Counted from the stretch's first letter, positions 35,737 through 46,997 are shown. The stretch: DNA of 64,000 nt from Cerasicoccus frondis (GCA_031296915.1 JAVDPC010000002.1:186001-250000); one strand, 5' to 3'. Program-made: numbers and translations. Notes: generated by a model not told the origin, from the letters alone.

Positions 35737-36303
35737 ATGTTTGGAAATAAAGAGAAGAAGAACGCGGAGAAAACAATGAGCGAATGGCTTGCCCATCCGA
35801 TGGAATTTGGGCAGCCCCCCAAGTCCGTTAAGCACAAGCGGAAATACAGGTTAAAAATCATGGGCAATCCGACTGATGTCCACCTCCTCGATTATGAAAT
35901 GCCCGATGGACATCGTGGACGCGGCTTCGTCAACCCGACGACGTGGTCCTTCTTGGGAAGCGAAGTGAACCAAATTCCTGACGATCAATTGATCGTTGCT
36001 TACATCGGCTGGCTCTTTCTATTCCCTGCGCTGCAAAATGGCTCTGCGAGCAGTGATTTTACCTCAGAAACGGAAGAAGCAGCCTATCTCGCACAAAAGG
36101 CTCAACAAGGCCTGAGCGACATTCAAGTGACCAATCGCTACAAAATTGGAACTAGCGAATTGTTCGAGTTTAAAGCAATTTTCCAAGGCGCGCCAGTAAA
36201 GGGCGCGGGCAACACCGAGACCGAAGTTGGATTCTCAGAAAGTGACCCGCGCTATCACCTGCCAGCCATCTACTTCTTGCTTGGTCCGCAAATGCTGAAC
36301 TAA
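35737..36303 (+). CDS. conserved hypothetical protein
   Basis: 188 residues from the ATG at 35737 (MFGNKEKKNAEKTMSEWL). An inner ATG at 35776 has a better ribosome site (GGAG 8 bases before), and a longer frame starts at 35701. There is no signal peptide or membrane helix. Conserved-looking parts are WLAHPMEFGQPPKSVK, RGFVNPTTWSFLG, IVAYIGWLFLFPAL, ITNRYKIGTSELFEF-like and YHLPAIYFLLG. I recognise this as a widespread family of small cytoplasmic proteins without a known role. Its upstream DNA is AT-rich. Confidence 0.75.
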   Translation: MFGNKEKKNAEKTMSEWLAHPMEFGQPPKSVKHKRKYRLKIMGNPTDVHLLDYEMPDGHRGRGFVNPTTWSFLGSEVNQIPDDQLIVAYIGWLFLFPALQNGSASSDFTSETEEAAYLAQKAQQGLSDIQVTNRYKIGTSELFEFKAIFQGAPVKGAGNTETEVGFSESDPRYHLPAIYFLLGPQMLN

Positions 36304-36349
36304 GCCAGATTGGTTTGCACCGGACGAGTCGTCGACCACAGTAAACGCC

Positions 36350-37363
36350 ATGCCCAAATGCGAATCTTGGCTGGCTGACCTCATTCAACGCGAAGGCGGC
36401 GCGATCACCTTTGCCCAATTCATGGGCTTCGCACTCTACGACCACACCCATGGCTACTATGGCGCGCAGGTGCGGCAAGTTGGCGCGGACGGCGATTTCT
36501 CCACCTCAGCGACCCTTTGCCCAGCCTTTGGCGAGGCGATTGCGCGCTGGGCCAAGGCGCGCACAGCAGAGGATTTCCCCAACGGCGATTTTCACCTGAT
36601 CGAGGTCGGCGCGGGAGTGGGCGCGCTGGCAGAATCGGTTTTAAAGGCCTGGCGGAAAATTGGCGAGCCGGACGTTGCCTACTCCGCCGTCGAAACTTCG
36701 CCCGGCCTGCGCGAAGCACTCGCCCCCAAGGCCGCAGAACTGGGATTCACCGTGCGCGACGGCATCCCCGACGCCTTGGCGGCGGCACAGGGGCGGGCCA
36801 TCATTTTCAGCAATGAACTCGTCGACGCCTTTCCCGCGCGCCAACTCTGCTGGGACGGCGACGACTGGCGCGAAGTCGGACTGCGCCTCGTCGAGGGCGA
36901 ACTGGTCGAGGGGCTGCTGCCGTTCACCGACCCCGTCGACGCCGATGCCCCCGCCAAGCCGCGCCAGGGCCAGCGCATCTTCATCCACCCCAGCTACCAC
37001 GCTTGGCTCCAGACCGAACTCGCTGACTGGCAGCGCGGCCGCATGCTAACGATCGATTACGGCGCCGCCTATCCGGCAGGCGAAGTCCGCGCCTACCGCA
37101 ATCAGGATGGCATCGACGGGGACGAGATTTACGCCCACGCCGGGCAGCAGGACCTGACCTGCGACGTGAACTTTGCCGACCTCCAGCGCTGGGGCGAGCA
37201 GCTCGGCTGGCAGACCATTTCCCTGCTGCCGCAAGCGGGCTTCCTCAACCAATGGATTCCCGACGCCGAGACCCGCGCCAAACTCGACCCCGCCCTCGCC
37301 TTCCTGGCCAACCCCTTCGGCGCCGGCGGCGCCTTCCAGACGCTGGAGCAGCAGCGGGCGTGA
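36350..37363 (+). CDS. MidA/NDUFAF7-like SAM-dependent methyltransferase
   Basis: 337 residues. The COG1565 signatures are present: GGAITFAQFMGFALYDHTHGYY, DFSTSATLCPAFGEAIARW, the SAM-binding LIEVGAGVGALAESVL, IIFSNELVDAFPARQL and LTIDYGA. The human homologue NDUFAF7 methylates an arginine of a complex I subunit; in bacteria the substrate is not established. It is cytoplasmic. A plain one-gene unit followed by a REPIN-like pair. Confidence 0.88.
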   Translation: MPKCESWLADLIQREGGAITFAQFMGFALYDHTHGYYGAQVRQVGADGDFSTSATLCPAFGEAIARWAKARTAEDFPNGDFHLIEVGAGVGALAESVLKAWRKIGEPDVAYSAVETSPGLREALAPKAAELGFTVRDGIPDALAAAQGRAIIFSNELVDAFPARQLCWDGDDWREVGLRLVEGELVEGLLPFTDPVDADAPAKPRQGQRIFIHPSYHAWLQTELADWQRGRMLTIDYGAAYPAGEVRAYRNQDGIDGDEIYAHAGQQDLTCDVNFADLQRWGEQLGWQTISLLPQAGFLNQWIPDAETRAKLDPALAFLANPFGAGGAFQTLEQQRA

Positions 37364-37445
37364 GCTTCTGCCTTAAAAGGTAGCGCCCGTTATCCTTAAC
37401 GGGCAGTTCCATCCAGGTGGCTATTGTCTATCTGACTAAGATGGG

Positions 37446-37513
37446 GCGGATCGTCTCGATCCGCATTCGCTACGCTGGCCATCCAATTGAAACTGCGGAT
37501 CGAGACGATCCGC
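37446..37513. repeat. REPIN-like paired inverted hairpins, 20-bp perfect arms
   Basis: 37446-37465 and 37494-37513 are exact inverted copies. Each folds by itself: GCGGATC-GTCTC-GATCCGC. The left arm is preceded by GGG, giving GGGCGGA, like the GGYGGA lead of the other two pairs. The spacer is 28 bases. Confidence 0.85.
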
Positions 37514-37617
37514 GCCACCCTTCCACTCCAACGCAATGCCCATTAAGGATGACAGGCGTTAACTTGAACATGGATTGAACTCGCATCCGGTACGGCAAAA
37601 ATTAATAATCACCGTTC

Positions 37618-38208
37618 ATGACAGCGCGCATCATCGGCATTTGTGGCGGGACCGCGAGTGGCAAGTCTACACTGACTCGGCGGCTGGTGGAGGCGTTGCC
37701 GGACGTGAAGGTGGCTGAGCTGGGGATTGACCGATTTTACCGTGGACCGCCCGTGAAAAGTTGGGACGCGCCCGAGGCGCTGGAGGCGGAACTGTTGTTG
37801 CCCGTGGTCGAGGCGCTGGCCAGTGGGCGCGACGTGGAGGTCCCGGTTTATGATTACCACACGCATTCGCGCGCGGGGTATGAAACCTTTTCCGCGGACT
37901 TTGAGCTGTTGATTATCGAGGGGCTGTTCCCGCTCCATTGGCCTGCGATTCGCCAGCGGCTGGACTTCAGCGTGTATGTCGATTGCCCGGATGACATTCG
38001 CCTCGCGCGGCGGCTCGTGCGCGACATCAAGGAGCGCGGGCGCGATGTGGACAATGTCGTCGAGCAATACCTGACCTCCGTCCGCCCAATGCACGAGCAA
38101 TACGTGGCGCCGCAGAAGGCGTTGGCGGATTTGGTTGTCGATGGGCAGGATTTGGCGGGCGCCCTGGCGCAGGTCGTCGCGCGCGTGAAGGCGTTGCTCG
38201 CGAGGTAG
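37618..38208 (+). CDS. udk: uridine kinase-type P-loop nucleoside kinase
   Basis: 196 residues. Walker A is GICGGTASGKSTL (residues ~8-20). The uridine kinase/PRK-like features are GIDRFYRGP, PVYDYHTHSR (the substrate loop resembles PxYDxxxHxR), LLIIEGLFPLHW and VYVDCPDDIRLARRLVRDIKERGR with the lid arginines. It salvages uridine/cytidine to the monophosphate; some relatives have other substrates, so the specificity is likely, not proven. Confidence 0.85.
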   Translation: MTARIIGICGGTASGKSTLTRRLVEALPDVKVAELGIDRFYRGPPVKSWDAPEALEAELLLPVVEALASGRDVEVPVYDYHTHSRAGYETFSADFELLIIEGLFPLHWPAIRQRLDFSVYVDCPDDIRLARRLVRDIKERGRDVDNVVEQYLTSVRPMHEQYVAPQKALADLVVDGQDLAGALAQVVARVKALLAR

Positions 38209-38405
38209 CAAACCAATCCCTGTGTCGTTTCATCTATCAGGCTACCAGGCAATGCAAGGCTCGCGAAAGTGCGATGCCCTACGCCACAACGCATCTCACT
38301 TGCCTAGCATTAGCCGACCCGCACCTGCTTCTAGTCGGCATTGACGCCGCTTATGAATTTTCACGCAGGGCGTCGGGGCACGGGATAAGCTGCAATTCGG
38401 GCGTC

Positions 38406-38876
38406 ATGACGCATCCAGAATTCATCGGTCAGTGCCTGGAGGATCTTCAGGTGAAATCCCAGGCGCACGAAATCGCCTGGGGTCTCAACGAATCCAAATT
38501 TGTCCTCGATCAAGTCGAGGGGCAAATCGGCTTTGAGTCGCCCAACGACATGCTCATCTCGGCGCCCGTGCAGATCATCGGCGCGTATTTCCCAACGGAA
38601 AATGTCTGGCAGTGGTCGTGGGACAACCACACCGTGCGCCCGCCACTCACCCAAGACGCCGACGCCGTGCGCCGCTATGGACGAGAAAAAGGCATCACGA
38701 AGCTCACAACAGCCGAGGTCAAAATCGACGACGAGGCGAAGTGCTGGGAATTCACTGCGCTAGCCTGCAAGCTCGCCGACGCTCAAGGCGCCTACAGCGC
38801 CCCATCCGGCAATCTTGTGCTCTTCATGACCTTTGGCGACTACCGCATTGTGGAGAAGGCGGCCGTGCAAAGCTAG
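38406..38876 (+). CDS. DUF6882 domain-containing protein
   Basis: 156 residues from the ATG at 38406 (MTHPEFIGQCLED); the frame is open to 38274 but the extra part has no family character. A pattern I associate with DUF6882 is visible: WGLNESKFVLDQVEGQIGF, APVQIIGAYFPTENVWQWSW, NHTVRPPL and CWEFTALACKLADAQGAYSA. Cytoplasmic, unknown function. Confidence 0.7.
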   Translation: MTHPEFIGQCLEDLQVKSQAHEIAWGLNESKFVLDQVEGQIGFESPNDMLISAPVQIIGAYFPTENVWQWSWDNHTVRPPLTQDADAVRRYGREKGITKLTTAEVKIDDEAKCWEFTALACKLADAQGAYSAPSGNLVLFMTFGDYRIVEKAAVQS

Positions 38877-38973
38877 TCAGCACCTTTCATTGCAGATTGC
38901 TCAGACCAGCAGATTCTTGCCGGAACATTCCCCACCTTATCCAACTCTAATGCGAGTTGTGATATAGCTTTCC

Positions 38974-39768
38974 ATGCGTCTGTTGTTAGTCTTTCTCTGC
39001 ACCCTCAGCCTGCAACATGCTCTTGCGGAGACATTGGTCGTCGCGCATCGCGGCGCCTCCCACGATGCACCGGAAAACACTTTGGCAGCGTTCAACCTTG
39101 CGTGGGAACAAGGAGCCGACGCCATCGAGGCCGACTTTCGCCTGACGATGGACGGGCGCCTGATCTGCATTCATGATGAGTCCACCAGCGACGTTTCGAA
39201 CGAGATCCGTAACGTCGACGAGACCGAATGGGCCCGGCTGCGCGAAATGGATGTGGGCAGTTGGAAAGGCAAACGCTTTGCCAACGAACGCATGCCCAGC
39301 CTAGCCGAAGTCCTGGCCACCGTGCCAGCGGGCAAACTGGCTTACATCGAGCTAAAGGGCGATTACCACATAGTTGATCCATTCCTGGTCGAACTTGCCG
39401 AGACTGATTTTCCCATCGAACAGCTTCGCGTGATCGCATTCGACCGGCGGGTTCTCTACCGCATAAAAACCAAGCAACCCGAGATCCAAACGATGCTGTT
39501 GATCAGCTTTCAGTTCTCGACCGCCGGGTATCATCCGCGACTCGAAGCCGCAGCGGAGCAGGCCAAAGGAATCAAGGCCGATGCAATCAGCATGAACCTC
39601 AAAGGCCCACTCACGCCGGACAGCATACGCTGGCTCAATGACCAAGGGCTGCGGGTGCATGCCTGGACCATCGACCACGCTGGCGTTTCGCAAACGCTGG
39701 CCGACTTTGGCGTGGACAGCATCACCACAAACCGCCCCTACGACATCAAAACCGCGCTTCGCAAATAA
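38974..39768 (+). CDS. secreted glycerophosphodiester phosphodiesterase
   Basis: 264 residues with a signal peptide (MRLLLVFLCTLSLQHALA). The GDPD barrel has VVAHRGASHDAPENTLAAF (H25, R26, E34 of the metal site), DAIEADFRLTMDGRLICIHD and the C-terminal VHAWTIDHAG with DSITTNRP. It hydrolyses deacylated phospholipids to glycerol 3-phosphate and an alcohol, here in the periplasm. It is followed by a strong terminator. Confidence 0.93.
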   Translation: MRLLLVFLCTLSLQHALAETLVVAHRGASHDAPENTLAAFNLAWEQGADAIEADFRLTMDGRLICIHDESTSDVSNEIRNVDETEWARLREMDVGSWKGKRFANERMPSLAEVLATVPAGKLAYIELKGDYHIVDPFLVELAETDFPIEQLRVIAFDRRVLYRIKTKQPEIQTMLLISFQFSTAGYHPRLEAAAEQAKGIKADAISMNLKGPLTPDSIRWLNDQGLRVHAWTIDHAGVSQTLADFGVDSITTNRPYDIKTALRK

Positions 39769-39771
39769 CAA

Positions 39772-39800
39772 AAAGCTCCCGGCGATTAACCGGGAGCTTT
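39772..39800 (+). terminator. terminator after the GDPD gene
   Basis: AAAGCTCCCGG (39772-39782) pairs perfectly with CCGGGAGCTTT (39790-39800) over a 7-base loop. An A-run precedes it and TTT-G-TATT follows. Confidence 0.85.
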
Positions 39801-39882
39801 GTATTGCAAAGTATGTCGGCAGCGTGCCGCTGCACCCATAGATTTTCGCAATGCGAAAATGATTAGATGCAACCGCAGGTTG

Positions 39883-39883
<1 letters not shown>
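39797..39883 (-). repeat. hairpin cluster at the fusA 3' end, including triloop pair (copy B)
   Basis: Four small perfect hairpins in a row: CTTTG-TATTG-CAAAG (39797-39811), GCAGCG-TGC-CGCTGC (39819-39833), ATTTTCGC-AAT-GCGAAAAT (39842-39860) and GCAACC-GCA-GGTTGC (39869-39883). The last two are 8 bases apart, exactly as at 11851-11898. The first is found again, inverted, at 60728-60742. The cluster touches the fusA stop. Confidence 0.7.
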
Positions 39884-41988
<2,105 letters not shown>

Positions 41989-42106
41989 GGTGGTTTACTG
42001 TTTGGATTTCGCGGCTATTGGAGCCAAAAGAACGCTCCAAGGAGCAAATATTTGCCGTCTTGACAAGCATAAGTCTTATAGTCGCGCATTTGAGGGGCAA
42101 AATTCC

Positions 42107-42144
42107 AAAAAAATGCGCAGCCGACGATGGTCGTCAGCTGCGCA
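42107..42144 (-). terminator. strong terminator of the five-gene PEP-CTERM array
   Basis: On the minus strand TGCGCAGCTGACGAC pairs with the GTCG and CTGCGCA halves (42114-42144) over a short loop and is followed by seven T (42107-42113). It stands 39 bases after the last PEP-CTERM stop and in front of fusA. Confidence 0.85.
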
Positions 42145-42182
42145 AGAATACCGACTAAGTCAGTCGGGCAGTGCTTAGTAGT

Positions 42183-42845
42183 TCACTTCAGTCTTCGGCG
42201 AAGACCTATTGCCAGTCCGAAAGTTACAACACCTGCCATCATCGCAAAGGTGTTTGGCTCGGGCACCGAGGAGCCCACCGTTAAAAATACAGAATCCGTG
42301 TCCTCGGGCGTCAGCCAGTAGAGCATGGTCGCGAGATGGAAAAGCTCCACGGTAGGAATCTCCACCAAAGCCAGCGCCCTAGCCTCCTCGGTAGCAGGCT
42401 CGATCTCATCAAAATCCGAGAGATCCCCAGCCGTGGTGAGGGAAAAGCTGATCGGGTCCCCGGACTGATAACCCGCTGGCAAACCGACATACGAGTTCGC
42501 CTCGCTGTGGTAGAGAAAGAAATCGTCGCCAGTGGCAACGCCCGAGTCAAAAGTCTTGGTAGGCCAAAAGCCGCCCGGTCCATCGAGCGCGTAGACATCC
42601 ATTCCATCAAGCGCCAAAAAGCTGTCAGTGGTAGCCAGAAATCCCAGCGAAGATTCGTTAAAAGCGGCTGCAACTTCGGCATTCCATACCGAGTGATCGA
42701 CAATATCGGCGCCAGTTAAGTCGAGCGACCCCGAGCCAGAGAACTGTAAGACCGCAGCATCCACTTGATCGACGGCGATGTGCAGCGTTGCCTGACTCAG
42801 GTTAGCAGTCAGTAGAATCAGAGCAGTAAAAGGTGTTTTTTTCAT
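42183..42845 (-). CDS. PEP-CTERM protein, tandem paralogue 5
   Basis: 220 residues from the ATG at 42845 (MKKTPFTALILLTANLSQA, signal peptide). Family pattern shared by the array: LQFSGSGSLDLTGADIVDHS, FLATTDSFLALDGMDVYALDG, SGVATGDDFFLYHSEANSYV, GLPAGYQSGDPISFSL, and WLTPEDTDSVFLTVGSSVPE before the PEP-CTERM end (PEPNTFAMMAG, RRRLK). Last gene of the array, closest to the fourth paralogue and followed by the terminator. Function is unknown; it is predicted to be exosortase-processed and extracellular. Confidence 0.88.
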   Translation of the reverse strand: MKKTPFTALILLTANLSQATLHIAVDQVDAAVLQFSGSGSLDLTGADIVDHSVWNAEVAAAFNESSLGFLATTDSFLALDGMDVYALDGPGGFWPTKTFDSGVATGDDFFLYHSEANSYVGLPAGYQSGDPISFSLTTAGDLSDFDEIEPATEEARALALVEIPTVELFHLATMLYWLTPEDTDSVFLTVGSSVPEPNTFAMMAGVVTFGLAIGLRRRLK

Positions 42846-42942
42846 GATATTTGTTGTTAGCAATTTAATTAATCATTAGTTATGCCGGATGGCGGCGTTG
42901 GCGAAAGCAGGGCGCTCACGCCAACGCCGCCCCAGGTAGGCT

Positions 42943-43596
42943 TTAGCATTCACTCGTTTTCGAATTCCGACGACGCAGGGAGCCAGCCACGCCCATGGTC
43001 AGGAATCCCGCAAAAAGGGCGTAGGTCGAGGGCTCAGGGACAGCGGCCGAAGTCATGAAAATATTGTCTTTCGGCAGAGCGAATGACGCATCAAGTATTG
43101 AGGTGATGTGAGGGTGGGAACTAGACAACAGGCCCGCGACCCCGGATAAATCAAGCAGGCCAGCCGAATCGTCCCCCGCGCGGTCAATCTGAATGCCCCA
43201 GGAAAGATCTGAGGTCGATTCATAGCCAGCTGGCACGCCAACCAGCGAGATGGCATCACTGTGATAGAGGAAGAAATCGTCGCCAGTAGCCGTCCCCTGA
43301 GCAAAGGTGATCGACTCCCAAAAGTCCGCCTCGCCCTCGACCTGATAAACATCCATCAAGTCCGCATCCAGGAAACCATTGCTGGACGCCAAAAACCCGG
43401 CTGACGGATCATAATAGGAATCATAAGTTAAGTCGTACCAAACAGACGAATCCACCAGAACCGCATCGGTCAGATCCAGAGAGCCCGAACCATTAATCTG
43501 AAAAGCCGAATCGAGCGCCGCGATCCTGATCGATAGTTTGGCAACGCCGCAGTTTGCAGTTAGTAGAACACAGAGAGTCAGTATAATATTTTTCAT
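42943..43596 (-). CDS. PEP-CTERM protein, tandem paralogue 4
   Basis: 217 residues. Signal peptide MKNIILTLCVLLTANCGVA. GSGSLDLTDAVLVDSSVWY, FLASSNGFLDADLMDVYQVE and GTATGDDFFLYHSDAISLVG show direct relation to its downstream neighbour. C-terminus VPEPSTYALFAGFLTMGVA then RRRNSK. The two seem to derive from a recent duplication, with the middle region (SAGLLDLSGVAGLLSS) diverged. Confidence 0.88.
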   Translation of the reverse strand: MKNIILTLCVLLTANCGVAKLSIRIAALDSAFQINGSGSLDLTDAVLVDSSVWYDLTYDSYYDPSAGFLASSNGFLDADLMDVYQVEGEADFWESITFAQGTATGDDFFLYHSDAISLVGVPAGYESTSDLSWGIQIDRAGDDSAGLLDLSGVAGLLSSSHPHITSILDASFALPKDNIFMTSAAVPEPSTYALFAGFLTMGVAGSLRRRNSKTSEC

Positions 43597-43629
43597 GAAT
43601 AATATATTTAGATAGTTTATAGTTTCGAG

Positions 43630-44304
43630 TTAGTGGTTGGGAGAGTTCTCGTGAGTGCAGGCAGTCGCTGGATCCGCAGACTTGCGTCGGCGCCAGCGGA
43701 TCACCACACCAGCGCCTACGAGCAGGTACCCCGCAATCGCGATGTAAGTGGATGGCTCGGGGATTGGGCTCGCGCTAACCGCACTCCCAATATTCAAGTA
43801 AATGTTATCGTTCGGCAGCGACCACTGGTAGGAGCCAACGTCCATGGCGTCCGGCCCACCTGGCCAGCGAGGGGCAAAAGCGGCTTCCACCGTAATGGTG
43901 AAATCCATCAGAGCGCCAGACTCATAACCCAGCGGCAAAATAATGAACGGAGTGCTCGCCGATGCATTGAGCGCGAAGGAATCCCCAGCCGAAGCACCCA
44001 GAGTCCGCCAATCCCAGCCCCACGATTCTGCATCTCCAGCAATCTCGTATATGGCAAGATGCTCAATGACCGGGTTATCACCCAGCTCTGTGCTCAAGAC
44101 GCCATCGGAGGGGTGATGCTCCGCTGGGATTAGAAATGTAGAATCGGTTCGGAGCAAGTTTGCATCAGTCAAGTCCAGTGACCCAAAGCCCGAATAGATT
44201 ATTTTATTTCCATCCTCATAAGCCGAGATCAACAGCGCGGCATGCCCGTGGTTGAATCCCAGCAAGACGCAGATCAGTCGCAGTATTTTGAAATATTTTT
44301 TCAT
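43630..44304 (-). CDS. PEP-CTERM protein, tandem paralogue 3
   Basis: 224 residues. Signal peptide (RLICVLLGFNHGHA). ISAYEDGNKIIYSGFGSLDL, DGVLSTELGD, ASAGDSFALNAS, LPLGYESGALMDFTITVEAA and YQWSLPNDNIYLNIGSAV are followed by PIPEPSTYIAIAG and a basic end. Unlike the others, the tail runs 18 residues beyond the RRRK cluster, so sorting might be affected. It is closer to paralogue 1 than to 4 and 5. Confidence 0.87.
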   Translation of the reverse strand: MKKYFKILRLICVLLGFNHGHAALLISAYEDGNKIIYSGFGSLDLTDANLLRTDSTFLIPAEHHPSDGVLSTELGDNPVIEHLAIYEIAGDAESWGWDWRTLGASAGDSFALNASASTPFIILPLGYESGALMDFTITVEAAFAPRWPGGPDAMDVGSYQWSLPNDNIYLNIGSAVSASPIPEPSTYIAIAGYLLVGAGVVIRWRRRKSADPATACTHENSPNH

Positions 44305-44333
44305 TATAATTCTCCTATTAGTAGTGAGTAGGT

Positions 44334-44993
44334 TTAAGCAGTTGGTTGCGGTTTACGCCGACGGTCCAGGACGCAGAGCCCCAGAATCACACCACCAGCC
44401 CAGGCGGCGTACGTGGATGGCTCAGGGATGGCGCTGGCAGTTCCATCGATCGTCTTCATCACGATCTTATCATTGGGTAGATGCCATGTGTAGGTGCGCC
44501 CCAACCAATCCGAGGCCGCAGCGGGACTCTCGGCCGGATCAGCGAGTGAGCCTTCCACCGTAATCGTGAAAGAAATAGAATCGCCCGTGTAGTAGACCGG
44601 CGAAAGGGCTACGTGCATGACGCCCTTCTTCGCATACAGCATGAATTCATTACCACTGTAGCTACCGCCAGCATAGGAAGCAGAGCCCCCGACATAGGAA
44701 GCGGAGCCCCAACCATCAACACTACCCTCAAGCTTATAATCGGGCATGTAAGAGAGGAGAATGGGACTGACATCAGTCATCAAAAGAGACGCCGAGGGAT
44801 CATGCCCAGGAGTATAATTACTGGGCGCCTTTGGCTCCCCGGGGATCCCCGCACCAGTTAAATCCAGCGAACCTGAACCCTGATAAGTCACAACGCCATC
44901 AAGCTCGGAGACAGCGATGGTCAGCACCGCTTGGCATACGTTCATCGCGAAGACAAAGGACGCCAATAAAAGTATTTTAAACGAATTCTTCAT
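44334..44993 (-). CDS. PEP-CTERM protein, tandem paralogue 2
   Basis: 219 residues from the ATG at 44993 (MKNSFKILLLASFVFAMNVC); 33 upstream codons are open but overlap the neighbour's end and are not signal-like. GVVTYQGSGSLDLTGAGIPG, YSGNEFMLYAKKGVMHVALS, YTGDSISFTITVEGSL and YTWHLPNDKIVMKTIDG define the family. C-terminus IPEPSTYAAWAGGVILG then RRRKPQ. A short Ser/Tyr/Gly repeat (SYVGGSASYAGGSYSG) is peculiar to this copy. Confidence 0.87.
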   Translation of the reverse strand: MKNSFKILLLASFVFAMNVCQAVLTIAVSELDGVVTYQGSGSLDLTGAGIPGEPKAPSNYTPGHDPSASLLMTDVSPILLSYMPDYKLEGSVDGWGSASYVGGSASYAGGSYSGNEFMLYAKKGVMHVALSPVYYTGDSISFTITVEGSLADPAESPAAASDWLGRTYTWHLPNDKIVMKTIDGTASAIPEPSTYAAWAGGVILGLCVLDRRRKPQPTA

Positions 44994-45058
44994 TACATTG
45001 AACCATTTTTTAAGTTTGATAAATTTCACCTTATTTTGATCTCTACTAGGAGTGATGG

Positions 45059-45685
45059 TCACTTGCTTCGGCCACGCCGAAACAGGATGCAAAGCGCCAA
45101 CGCGCTGGCGCCAGCGAGCGAGGCGTAGGTCGATGGCTCGGGCACACTGCTCAAGGTTTCGCCAACGGACAGGTAGACTTCGTCGCTACCCACCTCCCAG
45201 CGGTAGAGACCTTCATTTAGATAAGGGCCCTCATTGGGGTGATTGGACTCGAACGAGCCACGCACCGTGATGGTGAAGCTGATCGCCTCTCCCGAGGCAT
45301 AATCTGCCGGCAGGCTAATCAGCATTTTGTTTGGGCGGGCATCCAGTAGGAATGCGTCGCCCTCCGATGTTCCAGGATACCAGGTCTGTGCGCCCCAAGC
45401 ATTTTCCTCCCCCTCCACAGCGAAGGTTTGCATATTAGAGAATTCCTGAAACGACACATCGTTGAGTGAAGTGCTCAATCGCCCGTCAACGGGTGAATGA
45501 AAACCCGGACTGTAAGTACCGGTGCTGTTGTTTTTTGTTACGGCTTCATCCAGGACCAGGGACCCAAAGCCGCTGTAGATGATATAACCGTTAGCCTCGT
45601 AAACATTGATAATAAGCACCGCTGGCGCAGTGCGCATGACGCAGAGCGCCAAGATGAACGGGATGATAATTTGCTGAAATTTCAT
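45059..45685 (-). CDS. PEP-CTERM protein, tandem paralogue 1 (first of the array)
   Basis: 208 residues. Signal peptide MKFQQIIIPFILALCVMRTAPA. INVYEANGYIIYSGFGSLVL, GTSEGDAFLLDARPNKMLIS, LPADYASGEAISFTITVRGS and YRWEVGSDEVYLSVGETLSS, then VPEPSTYASLAGASALALC and RRGRSK. It is the upstream gene of the array, so its promoter should lie in the long AT-rich region beyond 45685. Confidence 0.88.
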   Translation of the reverse strand: MKFQQIIIPFILALCVMRTAPAVLIINVYEANGYIIYSGFGSLVLDEAVTKNNSTGTYSPGFHSPVDGRLSTSLNDVSFQEFSNMQTFAVEGEENAWGAQTWYPGTSEGDAFLLDARPNKMLISLPADYASGEAISFTITVRGSFESNHPNEGPYLNEGLYRWEVGSDEVYLSVGETLSSVPEPSTYASLAGASALALCILFRRGRSK

Positions 45686-46692
45686 ATCGCGTAGGACGTA
45701 ATATTTTCAAATCTTTCGATAGTTTCAGGAACTTGAGAAGGCTCCGCCCCGATCTACCGAACTGGATAGACTTTACTGACGCAGAAACAGATCCACGGAT
45801 AAGCGCCTACGGGCGCAGAGATGGCCTAGTCACACTGAGGTGCTAGCCGGAGGCACATACATATAGAGAGCATATTGCAGTTTTCTTCCTATCCTGCATG
45901 CTTTATGCCACAGAGAACCGATCGCCAGACCTACCGATGCGCAGCTACGCAGGCATGATCTACGGATAACAGATAGACGGGTAATGCTTGTGCGAATTAA
46001 ATCACAAGGTGCGCCATCGGCGCCACACAACCTATTGCAATGCTACACTAAGCGAAAAGACAGACTTTGACAAATAAGACATTATACAGGTTCGTTGTAA
46101 TCGCTGGAGTATTTACTGGCATCCCAAAGAGAATAGAGGTTCAGGTATTCCTCGGACAATCGGGATAGTAATTTTACTGAAGACGGATCTAGTCCGCAAC
46201 GCGCTCAAGGCGCGGAAGAAGCTCGAAAGCTCCAGACGATTCACTAGCAGTTCGGAACACATATAATAGACAGGAGACAGTTACTTATATTGTAAATTAG
46301 GAGTCAAAAATCAAACCTTTTTTAATACAGTTTACACCCGATAATTCACCTTAAATACTTGTATATAAACACATACATAGTTTTAACTAATTCCATATAA
46401 GGGATGTATTGTATATTTACAAAGAAGTTGAATAATCTAAACAAAGCTATCCATTAATAAAACTTAATCACAAGAAACATAAGATAAAATTAAAACATTA
46501 ATAAAGACTTAATGGCCGTTGATTCAAAAATAAACAGCTTGCGTTTAAACAGCCCCAGCAACCGTAACGATGGGCCAATTCCGCTCCCCTCAGAAGCCGT
46601 CCTCCGGGCGCACCCACAGGGAAGCGCAGTTGCTTAAATTATTTGCCGTAATTTCAATTGAACAAGCGCAGCGGCTTCCCTACAGCTTGGAC
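45686..46692. other. 1-kb gene-poor, AT-rich region
   Basis: No frame longer than about 66 codons with protein character. 46060-46520 is strongly AT-rich with many A/T runs, unlike the surrounding DNA. It should contain the promoter of the PEP-CTERM array and that of the lipoprotein. Around 45780-46000, similar phrases occur twice (GATCCACGGATAAGCG and GATCTACGGATAACAG), possibly decayed repeats. Nothing else is recognised. Confidence 0.5.
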
Positions 46693-46950
46693 ATGAAATT
46701 CAATACTACCACTATTTGCCTGACAGCCCTGCTCAACCTCGCCATCTTTCAGACTGGCTGCAAGCTGAACGAAGACGCTGGCGAACAGGCCGTTCTCTCT
46801 CAAGAACCCATGAGCGAAAGCACTGGCTCCGTCACCGAGGACCTCAATCAGCGCCAACAAAACGACGTTGACGGCATGTACAACGCTGGCGGGCTCAATC
46901 AATACGAAGAAGAGCAGATGGACTCCGCAATCGGGTCAACCGGCCAGTAA
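46693..46950 (+). CDS. small putative lipoprotein
   Basis: 85 residues from the ATG at 46693. Signal peptide with an imperfect lipobox (ALLNLAIFQTGC). The mature part is acidic and Gln/Asn-rich (VTEDLNQRQQNDVDGMYNAG) without a fold I recognise. The longer frame to 46570 is not signal-like. It is followed by overlapping hairpins that can terminate transcription. Confidence 0.6.
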   Translation: MKFNTTTICLTALLNLAIFQTGCKLNEDAGEQAVLSQEPMSESTGSVTEDLNQRQQNDVDGMYNAGGLNQYEEEQMDSAIGSTGQ

Positions 46951-46954
46951 GCGA

Positions 46955-46997
46955 GCCAAGGCAAGCATGCGTCGCGAAAGCCTTGGCCCTTTCGCGA
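46955..46997. terminator. overlapping hairpins between convergent lipoprotein and cytochrome genes
   Basis: Two mutually exclusive stems: GCCAAGGC/GCCTTGGC (46955-46962 with 46980-46987) and TCGCGAAAG/CTTTCGCGA (46972-46980 with 46989-46997). A short T-rich run (TTATT) follows. They are placed where both genes end. Confidence 0.5.
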
